From the NCBI GenBank assembly GCA_934446675.1, contig CAKSEL010000001.1, forward strand, positions 186,001 through 250,000: a stretch of DNA of 64,000 nt. The letters run 5' to 3'. Every line of letters starts with the position of its first letter. Position 1 is the first letter of the stretch. Shown in pieces: positions 58,074 through 64,000 of the stretch. A model generated the notes under the pieces. That model searched no databases. It saw only the letters and a list, made by a program, of their open reading frames with translations, and was not told the DNA's origin. Made by a program: the position numbers and the translations under genes. Source of the DNA: an uncultured Eubacteriales bacterium (lineage in GTDB: Bacteria > Bacillota > Clostridia > Oscillospirales > CAG-382).

Positions 58074-60473
58074 TCAACCGTTATGTTTTTTCCAAAAATC
58101 ATTTATTATATTTCCGAGCTGTTCGGTATCGTTAACAATTTTATATCCGTGCCACGAACCCGGAAAATTTCTTCTGTGCGACATTTTCATATATCTGTCG
58201 TCCGCAAGCACGATAAAACCGACGTCTGACTGCGAACGTATAACTCTGCCGCCGGACTGAAACACATGGTTAAGCCCCGTATACGTATACGCATAGTTAA
58301 AGCCCTGATACTCGCCGAGAGCTTTATCGAAATGCTCCTTTAACAGATCGCGTTCAAAGGATATACCCGGCATTCCGGTGCCGATTATTACGGCTCCAGA
58401 CAGTCTGTCGCCTGCAAGATCCACGCCCTCGGAGAACATTCCTCCGCAAAGCGCGAAAACTATAAGCGTTTCTTTAGGCTCGGGCTTAAACAGGTCCAGA
58501 AACTCCCTCTTTTGTTCGGGCGTCATATCGGGGGTCTGTATTTCGCAGCGAAGTTTTGGATATTCGGCACAAAACTCGTCAAAACACGTCTGCATATAAT
58601 TATACGACGGGAAAAAGACCATATAATTTCCGATTTTGCCGCCGCAGGCATTATAAACAACGTCGCAGACGGTTTCAAGGCTGTTCTGCCTGTCGCGAAG
58701 TCTTGCAGAGAGATTTTTATATATGCAGCAAAGCTGATTTTCGGGCGGAAACGGCGACGGTATATCTATGCATTCGTCATCTTCTGTATGTCCGAGCATT
58801 CTCAGATAATACGAAAACGGAGATAGCGTTGCCGAAAAGAAAACCGTCGAGCGCACCTTTGAGCAGGCAAGCCGTATAAGCTCGGACGGATCGGTGCAGA
58901 CAAGATTATACACGCAGTCGTTGCCCTCTCTGTGGATATACTCGGTATATGCGTCTGGCAGGGATTTTGCAAGATTATACATATCGCAGAAGAACGAAAG
59001 CTCAAAATACAGCTCAAGCGTCGCTTTTTTTATGTCTGCGTTTCCCTCTTCGCCGAGAAAATCCGAATAAGCTTCGCAGAATCTCGTGACGACCGCCGCT
59101 TTTTCGTCGCCCAGAAAGCTCTTTAAATCCGTTTTATCCGTCGCAAAAAGATCTATCCTGTAATTCTCAAAAATCTCTATACATTTTTTCAGTCTGCCTT
59201 TAAGTTTACGGAATCCGTCAAAGTGTTTTGAAAAAGATTTGAGAAAAAGCACCGACAGTCTTGCCGTATACATCTCCCTTGCCCTCTCGGCAAGGTTATG
59301 CGCCTCGTCGCAAAGCACGGCGTAATCGTTTTCTTCTTCAAAGTAGCGTATGAGGTGTGCGGTAGGATCGAAAAAGTAGTTATAATCGCCTATTACAACG
59401 TCGCAGAATTCCGATGCGTCAAGCTGGAGTTCAAACGGGCACACGCGGTGAGCTTTGGCACACTCGGTTATAACGTTTGCGTCTATCAGCACTTCGCACG
59501 GCAATGCCGCAAGAGAGTACAGCGCCTCGTTTACCCTGTCGTAATGACCGGCGCAGTATTGACAGTCCTCGGGTATACAGCTTTTTTCAAACGGACAGAG
59601 CTTTTCCTTCGACGTAAGCGCTATTGTTTTGGCTTTAAGTCCGTCTTTTGTCATGGTTTCCATGCAGTCGAGCGCCGCCTTTGCGGCAACAGTCTTTGCG
59701 CTGAGATAAAAAAGCTTTTTGCCGTGTTCTTCGCCGATAGCTTTAAGCGCAGGAAACAGCGTGGACACGGTTTTGCCTATTCCGGTAGGAGCCTGTGCGA
59801 AAAGCCGTTTTGCGTCGCGCACACATCTGTAAACCTTTGCGGCAAGCTCGCGCTGTCCGGGTCTGTAAGCCGAAAAAGGAAATTTCATCTCAGCGCACGA
59901 CGGCAAAAAGACCTGTCTGTGTTCATAGACAAGCTTTATCCATTTATGATATTCCGAAAGAGCGCCGCGAAACCACTCGCAAAGAGCCGTAAAGGTAAAT
60001 TCCTTTTCAAAAGTCTCGGTACTGTCGCCCGAATAATTATAGAACGAAAGGCGCAGAGTTACAAAATTAAGGCTGTTTTCGAGGCAGTACATATATCCGT
60101 ACATCATAACCTGTGCGCTGTACGACGGAAAGCTGTCCCACGAAAGTTCGGCTGCGTTTTTATACGTTGTCTTGAACTCGTCTATTATGCTTGCGTCGCC
60201 CGACGGTTTTATACCGTCCGCCTGTCCGGAAATCACGTATGTAAAATCTTGGAATTCTTCGGTTACGGAGAGTTTTCTTTCGGTCTGATATGAGCCGTCC
60301 TCCGACTGACGCTTGCTTTGCAGTCTGCGGTGAATTTCAGCGCCCTTTAACATTGCCTTATTTGAAAGCTGTGCGCCGTCCGACGAAAGGCTGCCGCTTC
60401 TGAACAGAAAATCCGTTATTTCTCTTACGGACACTTTAACGGTCTTTCCGCTGCCGTCATAGTTTATGTTCAA
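58074..60473 (-). CDS. PD-(D/E)XK nuclease fused to XPD/DinG-type iron-sulfur helicase
   Basis: About 799 residues. TTG 60473 is preferred as start (GGAAGGTGAG upstream); another TTG at 60503 is possible. The N-terminal 200 residues carry a RecB/Cas4-type PD-(D/E)XK nuclease fold: GQADGIKPSGDASIIDEFKT (D and E-x-K catalytic residues), and SYSAQVMMYGYMYCLENSLN. The helicase follows: Walker A QAPTGIGKTVSTLFP (about 225), an Fe-S cysteine cluster LCPFEKSCIPEDCQYCAGHY (four cysteines), DEAH box VLCDEAHNLAERAREMYTAR, and late motifs FALCGGMFSEGVDLAGDRLS and QSGGRVIRSQSDVG. It likely unwinds and cleaves damaged or foreign DNA. The role is inferred. Confidence 0.9.
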   Translation of the reverse strand: MNINYDGSGKTVKVSVREITDFLFRSGSLSSDGAQLSNKAMLKGAEIHRRLQSKRQSEDGSYQTERKLSVTEEFQDFTYVISGQADGIKPSGDASIIDEFKTTYKNAAELSWDSFPSYSAQVMMYGYMYCLENSLNFVTLRLSFYNYSGDSTETFEKEFTFTALCEWFRGALSEYHKWIKLVYEHRQVFLPSCAEMKFPFSAYRPGQRELAAKVYRCVRDAKRLFAQAPTGIGKTVSTLFPALKAIGEEHGKKLFYLSAKTVAAKAALDCMETMTKDGLKAKTIALTSKEKLCPFEKSCIPEDCQYCAGHYDRVNEALYSLAALPCEVLIDANVITECAKAHRVCPFELQLDASEFCDVVIGDYNYFFDPTAHLIRYFEEENDYAVLCDEAHNLAERAREMYTARLSVLFLKSFSKHFDGFRKLKGRLKKCIEIFENYRIDLFATDKTDLKSFLGDEKAAVVTRFCEAYSDFLGEEGNADIKKATLELYFELSFFCDMYNLAKSLPDAYTEYIHREGNDCVYNLVCTDPSELIRLACSKVRSTVFFSATLSPFSYYLRMLGHTEDDECIDIPSPFPPENQLCCIYKNLSARLRDRQNSLETVCDVVYNACGGKIGNYMVFFPSYNYMQTCFDEFCAEYPKLRCEIQTPDMTPEQKREFLDLFKPEPKETLIVFALCGGMFSEGVDLAGDRLSGAVIIGTGMPGISFERDLLKEHFDKALGEYQGFNYAYTYTGLNHVFQSGGRVIRSQSDVGFIVLADDRYMKMSHRRNFPGSWHGYKIVNDTEQLGNIINDFWKKHNG

Positions 60474-60604
60474 GCGCTCACCTTCCGTCTTTGCAAAAAT
60501 CAAAAATATGTTCGCTTATTATTTTACCACCCGAAAGTGTTTTTGTAAAGCGTCATATTGAAGTTTGCGGACGGCGCACGTATAAAAATATTTACTTTGG
60601 AGTT

Positions 60605-61879
60605 TTAAAGCAGCTTTTGCAGCTGTTTTACATCTACATCTCTGACATTTACATTATTTTTGACCGCAAGCGCAGCCGCCGCGCCCGACGCCTCTCCTAT
60701 TGCCATGCATATGGGCATTGCGCGGTAACTCGAATGTGCTATGTGGCTGCCCGATATATTTTTTCCCGAAAGCACAAGTCCGTCAATATTTACCGGAACA
60801 AGGCAGCCGAAAGGAATGGTATATCCGTTTTCCTGTGTAAAATACTTCTGAACGCCTGTCTTATCAAGTCCTGGACCTGTTATATTATGCACGTCGAGAT
60901 TGAAATGAGCGTCGCGCACTGCCCAGTCGTCGTACTGCACGGCGTTGAGTATATCCTCTTTATGCAGAGTTTTAACGCCCTTGAAACGTCTTGTTTCGCG
61001 CACTCCTATAAGCGACGCGGAGCTGAGAAGATAGCAGTTTTCATATCCGGGTACATATTCGCGCAAGAATGCGATGATAGACGGTATCTGAAGTCTGCAC
61101 GTAACCTCAGCTTTTGTAAGGTCTTTCGCGTCGGTGCCGTCTACGTCTATGCAGTTTGTCATATTGCAGGTGACAGCTCCGGGGAGCGTCGAGCGGTAAA
61201 GCAGAACGTGTCCCGCGGGCGCTTTGAGTTTTTGCCTTGCAAGTGCCTGAAGTTCGCCCTTCGGCGTTTCATAAGTGCTTTCAAAGCTGCCGAGGAATAC
61301 TGCGCGATCCACATCTACTCCGCCGACCTTGAACATGAGCGTTGCAGGCTGCATTTTTCCGTCGGAAACACGTCCCTTTTCAAACGGCACTCCCGCGCTT
61401 GCCGCAATATCTCCGTCTCCGCTTGCGTCTACCGTGACGCGAGCGCTTATAAATCCGCGTCCGTTCTTATTCTGCACCAAAACGCCCTTTACCCTGCCGT
61501 TTTCAGTTACGGCACCGCACGCAAAGGTATAGAAAAGCATTTCAACTCCTGCCTCCAAAAGCTTTTCGGTATAGACGCACTTCAATATTTCGGGATCTAT
61601 CGCCTGTTCCCAGCCGAGAGACGGAAAAGGCTTTCTCTTATTACACTCGGACAGGATTTCATTATAGATATTGCTGTGCGAGCTTCCCGTCCAATGGCTC
61701 ATCATTCCGATAGTCGAAATTCCTCCGGGTGAGCCGCCCTGTTCGATAAGCATTGTTTTTGCGCCGCTTCTTGCGGCTTTGAGCGCGGCTCCCATTCCGG
61801 CAGGACCCGAACCTATCACCAGTACATCTGTCTCGGCTATTACCGGAATCTGCTGTTCCGGCACTGTTATATAATTCAT
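60605..61879 (-). CDS. FAD-dependent oxidoreductase
   Basis: 424 residues of the FAD_oxidored family. The N-terminal dinucleotide fold is VLVIGSGPAGMGAALKAARS with the following glutamate (MLIEQGGSPGG), the second FAD motif is ARVTVDASGDGDIAASAGVP (about residue 155), and the C-terminal FAD contact is GLVLSGKNISGSHIAHSSYR and GEASGAAAALAV. The substrate is unknown; related genes sit next to sugar or polyol catabolic genes in Clostridia. RBS CGGAGG. It is divergent from a PocR-AraC regulator that probably controls it. Confidence 0.88.
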   Translation of the reverse strand: MNYITVPEQQIPVIAETDVLVIGSGPAGMGAALKAARSGAKTMLIEQGGSPGGISTIGMMSHWTGSSHSNIYNEILSECNKRKPFPSLGWEQAIDPEILKCVYTEKLLEAGVEMLFYTFACGAVTENGRVKGVLVQNKNGRGFISARVTVDASGDGDIAASAGVPFEKGRVSDGKMQPATLMFKVGGVDVDRAVFLGSFESTYETPKGELQALARQKLKAPAGHVLLYRSTLPGAVTCNMTNCIDVDGTDAKDLTKAEVTCRLQIPSIIAFLREYVPGYENCYLLSSASLIGVRETRRFKGVKTLHKEDILNAVQYDDWAVRDAHFNLDVHNITGPGLDKTGVQKYFTQENGYTIPFGCLVPVNIDGLVLSGKNISGSHIAHSSYRAMPICMAIGEASGAAAALAVKNNVNVRDVDVKQLQKLL

Positions 61880-61913
61880 GCTTTTACCTCCGTTATTGTG
61901 CTATGTTTTGCAC

Positions 61914-61942
61914 TTGACTTTAATCAAAGTATACGCTATAAT
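61914..61942 (+). promoter_or_regulatory. Promoter of the PocR-AraC gene
   Basis: TTGACT (61914-61919), 17 bases, TATAAT (61937-61942). Just downstream, TTGAAA (61955-61960) and TTTCAA (61967-61972) form an inverted repeat in the leader, a possible autoregulatory site. Confidence 0.7.
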
Positions 61943-61994
61943 TAAAATCAATCCTTGAAATTCGTGTTTCAAAACTTAGAAATTCTGCACAGAG

Positions 61995-62846
61995 GTGATT
62001 TTTACGGTTGAAAAAATCAAAAACTATCTCGATTTTCTGATAAACGAGAAAAAGCTGTATGTCACTCTCCACGGCGCAGGCATAAACAAGAGCAGTCTTG
62101 CACCGTACAACATTCACACGAATCCATACTGTCTATACGTAAAATCCTTCTGCGAAAACTGGGACGAGTGCATAAAGCGTCAGTCGGCGGTATACAAAAA
62201 GTGTGTTGACGGCGCGTTTTTCGGTTCATGCTACTGCGGAGTCGGAGAATACGTCTTCCCGGTATCGTACAAGGGCAAAACCTACGGCTTTGTCAGCGTC
62301 AGCGGATACAAAGGCAGCACGCAAAAGCGCGACCATGCCGCGGACAAGTATACAATGAACGGTGCTGAGCTAAAAAAATTATACTCTCAATGTCTCTCGG
62401 ACGAAATTCCGGACATCAGGAGTATAAGTACGCTTATAGAGCCGCTGTGCGCAATGCTTGTCATAAACTCGCTTGACAAGCCGGATATTTTCAAGGATTC
62501 CGAAAACGACTACATATACGGTCACATCTGCTCAATTCTCAATGCAAAATATGCCGAAAAGCTGACTATTTCCGGAATTGCAAAAAGCTGCCATTGCAGC
62601 GAATCGTATGCAAGCCATATTTTCAAAAAAGTTTCAGGAAAGACCATAAACGGCTATCTTACCGAAATAAGAATATCAAAGGCAAAGACGCTGCTTGAAA
62701 ATTCGGGAGCTGATCTTTCAAACATTGCCTTTTCCGTCGGTTTTTCCGACTCAAACTACTTTAATTACGTTTTTGCAAAGAATGTCGGAACATCTCCCGG
62801 CAAATACCGGAAAATGCACCGGGGCGCCAAAAACGGCGAAATTTGA
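61995..62846 (+). CDS. AraC-family regulator with PocR-like sensor
   Basis: 283 residues. The N-terminal 150 residues have the PocR ligand-binding pattern with conserved cysteines: YCLYVKSFCENWDECIKRQS, AVYKKCVDGAFFGSCYCGVG and YVFPVSYKGKTYGFVSVSGY. The C-terminal DNA-binding domain is LTISGIAKSCHCSESYASHI and LSNIAFSVGFSDSNYFNYVF, ending GTSPGKYRK. The start is unsure: GTG 61995 overlaps its own AGAGGTGA Shine-Dalgarno sequence, and no better in-frame start is visible; a rare codon may be used. It is divergent from the FAD oxidoreductase gene, the likely target. Confidence 0.85.
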   Translation: MIFTVEKIKNYLDFLINEKKLYVTLHGAGINKSSLAPYNIHTNPYCLYVKSFCENWDECIKRQSAVYKKCVDGAFFGSCYCGVGEYVFPVSYKGKTYGFVSVSGYKGSTQKRDHAADKYTMNGAELKKLYSQCLSDEIPDIRSISTLIEPLCAMLVINSLDKPDIFKDSENDYIYGHICSILNAKYAEKLTISGIAKSCHCSESYASHIFKKVSGKTINGYLTEIRISKAKTLLENSGADLSNIAFSVGFSDSNYFNYVFAKNVGTSPGKYRKMHRGAKNGEI

Positions 62847-62847
62847 A

Positions 62848-63498
62848 TTACTGCAAAACGAAGTTATTTATCTCTTCTTCGAGCAGTCTATACACCTTTG
62901 CGACAAGATAACCGTCGGCAATTGCATGATTGAGCCTTACGGACACGGGCATTACAAAACGACCGTTTTCCTCTCTGTACTTTCCCCAGTTGACTATGGG
63001 CGCAAAAAACAGATGTCCGTCTGGAAGCTCGATATTCAGCGAATCATAGCTCAGCCACGGAATATACGACGCATCAAACCAGTTCGGGTGGTTCTCTGTA
63101 TCAAGCCCGTATTCACGGGTGTTTTTTGCTCTCTCAATATCCTCGGCACAGTCTTTGTAAAACCTGCCGTAATCCTCAGAATACTCGGTATAAACGGGTG
63201 TGCAGGTTTCGGTATCGTCATGGAAAATATACTGCGTCGGATTTATTTTATCGTAGCAGATAAGGGTATCGGTCTGACAGAGATAACCCATTTTATAGTC
63301 GTCGCGCGAATTAAGCACCTTTGAAAGCAGATACAAAAAGTTAATATAGAATTTTGTACCGGTCTTTTTTGAATACTCTTTAAGCTCTGTCACATCTATT
63401 CTCGCGGTGACTGATGTCGAACACCTGCAATCCTGCGAAAAGTGCCTGAACACGCCCTTGCGGTAATAGTTATCTTTTTCAATTATCTTATAGTTCAC
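62848..63498 (-). CDS. Chloramphenicol acetyltransferase-like protein
   Basis: 216 residues, the length of classical CAT. The catalytic HxxxDG motif is SVRLNHAIADGYLVA (about residue 190-200), with N in the place of the first of the two histidines of HHxxxDG. The preceding VNWGKYREENGRFVMPVSV and the N-terminal RHFSQDCRCSTSVTARIDV match the CAT fold, including segments for the trimer interface. Acetyl transfer from acetyl-CoA is expected; chloramphenicol as substrate is not proven, since many clostridial homologues are of unknown specificity. GTG start 63498 overlaps the stop of the upstream reductase by four bases. Confidence 0.85.
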   Translation of the reverse strand: MNYKIIEKDNYYRKGVFRHFSQDCRCSTSVTARIDVTELKEYSKKTGTKFYINFLYLLSKVLNSRDDYKMGYLCQTDTLICYDKINPTQYIFHDDTETCTPVYTEYSEDYGRFYKDCAEDIERAKNTREYGLDTENHPNWFDASYIPWLSYDSLNIELPDGHLFFAPIVNWGKYREENGRFVMPVSVRLNHAIADGYLVAKVYRLLEEEINNFVLQ

Positions 63499-64000
63499 TT
63501 CAATTCACCCTTTTCTTTCATATCTTTCCAGTAACTGTTATCATTCTCCCAGAGTTTATCCTCCAGATGCAGTTTTTTGAACATATTATAGAGGCTTTTA
63601 ACCTTAAAAGAGGGTTTTAAGTTTTCAGCGCGCTTTTCAATCCTTACGGCAGTTTTATCGAGCTTTTTTTCAAGGCTCGATTTAAATTTTTCAGGCATAT
63701 CGTTCCAGAAATATCCCCAGACCGACTGCGTAACGACGTGCGTTCTCGCTATACCCCAATAATCCATGCTGTCCTTTATATCCTTTGCCGCGCATTTAAG
63801 TCCTCCGCCGCCTGCCGTCGTTATGATAAGCGCCTGTTTATTCATCATATCGAGGTTCGGACGGTGAACCAGCCAGCGCCAGCCGTAATGGTCGAGAAAC
63901 GACTTTATCTGACCCGGCGCATGAAAGCACCAGACGGGACAGCAGAAGATTATAAGCGACGATCTTGCAAACGCCTCGTTTATCGGCTTTAAATACTCAT
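63495..64000 (-). CDS. Flavodoxin-fold NAD(P)H-dependent oxidoreductase (partial)
   Basis: The frame is open to the right edge, so the N-terminus is missing; about 167 residues are present. LIIFCCPVWCFHAPGQIKSF followed by LDHYGWRWL is the FMN-binding and dimer region of NADPH-dependent FMN reductase or flavodoxin-like proteins, and ALIITTAGGGGLKCAAKDIK with SMDYWGIARTHVVTQSVWG matches the following strand and helix. An internal ATG at 63848 is not the start because the conserved segment before it is in frame. It overlaps the CAT-like gene and forms an operon with it. Confidence 0.8.
   Translation of the reverse strand, partial: EYLKPINEAFARSSLIIFCCPVWCFHAPGQIKSFLDHYGWRWLVHRPNLDMMNKQALIITTAGGGGLKCAAKDIKDSMDYWGIARTHVVTQSVWGYFWNDMPEKFKSSLEKKLDKTAVRIEKRAENLKPSFKVKSLYNMFKKLHLEDKLWENDNSYWKDMKEKGELK

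Noticed and set aside
1..64000. CRISPR arrays, prophage or insertion sequences
   Set aside because: No regularly spaced repeats, no cas genes, integrases, transposases or phage structural genes were seen.

Overview
The window looks like a chromosomal segment of an uncultured, probably gut-associated, endospore-forming Clostridia (Bacillota; Oscillospirales or Christensenellales-like). Reasons: an intact sporulation sigma-K gene, a LysM-GH18 cortex-lytic enzyme, S-layer homology (SLH) surface proteins, a dockerin-bearing leucine-rich-repeat protein, meso-diaminopimelate dehydrogenase, strong AGGAGG-type ribosome binding sites, and many TTGACA-17-TATAAT promoters. There is no rRNA, no CRISPR array, no insertion sequence and no prophage. 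Almost everything is ordinary chromosomal DNA with a strong theme of carbohydrate use controlled by local AraC-type regulators (five of them). Taxonomy is inference.

Layout. 1-3.5 kb: a CAP/SLH surface protein cut by the left edge, a TPR protein, and an XRE regulator with a small membrane protein. 3.5-4.3 kb: a gene-free stretch with two copies of a two-hairpin repeat and a 10-bp tandem repeat. 4.3-7.5 kb: a sugar operon (ROK kinase, SIS isomerase, transaldolase) divergent from an AraC regulator. 7.6-16.6 kb: a cysteine-rich protein, then DUF1015 and valS, then a cluster of metallo-beta-lactamase fold hydrolase, NusG-domain-II protein, Gx transporter, ApbE flavin transferase and lipoprotein that resembles part of the extracellular electron transfer loci of other Firmicutes. 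16.7-19.5 kb: AraC and L-fucose isomerase. 19.6-23.4 kb: a 48-residue ribbon-helix-helix protein divergent from a membrane protein, GH18 lysin, sigK, lipoprotein. 23.4-31.6 kb: a large modular surface protein split by a one-base frameshift, followed by a 38-residue peptide gene; an MBL hydrolase; a BspA-type LRR protein with two dockerin repeats; a 45-residue Gln-rich peptide.

31.7-43.5 kb: manA, then queA with a truncated GH116-like protein, a pseudouridine synthase, a 1531-residue SLH/GH99-like (WbsX-type) surface protein, a TetR-YoaP acetyltransferase pair, and an HPr-like protein without the phosphorylatable histidine. 43.8-48.9 kb: pfkA, an orphan sugar-binding lipoprotein, an AraC regulator divergent from an arabinose/fucose-isomerase-family protein, with a textbook direct-repeat operator between them. 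49-56.4 kb: tRNA-Val, mgtE behind a structured leader with pseudoknot and terminator, a GH106-like rhamnosidase, a GH13 amylase and its divergent AraC. 56.4-64 kb: a RelE-type toxin-antitoxin pair, ddh, a nuclease-helicase fusion, an FAD oxidoreductase divergent from a PocR-AraC regulator, a chloramphenicol-acetyltransferase-like gene and a flavodoxin-fold reductase cut by the right edge.

How it fits together: several small local units (AraC regulator plus divergent isomerase, glycosidase or oxidoreductase) feed sugars into manA, pfkA, ROK kinase and transaldolase. SLH and dockerin proteins present binding or hydrolytic modules at the cell surface. Most functional calls rest on recognisable motifs and family resemblance; substrates are inferred.
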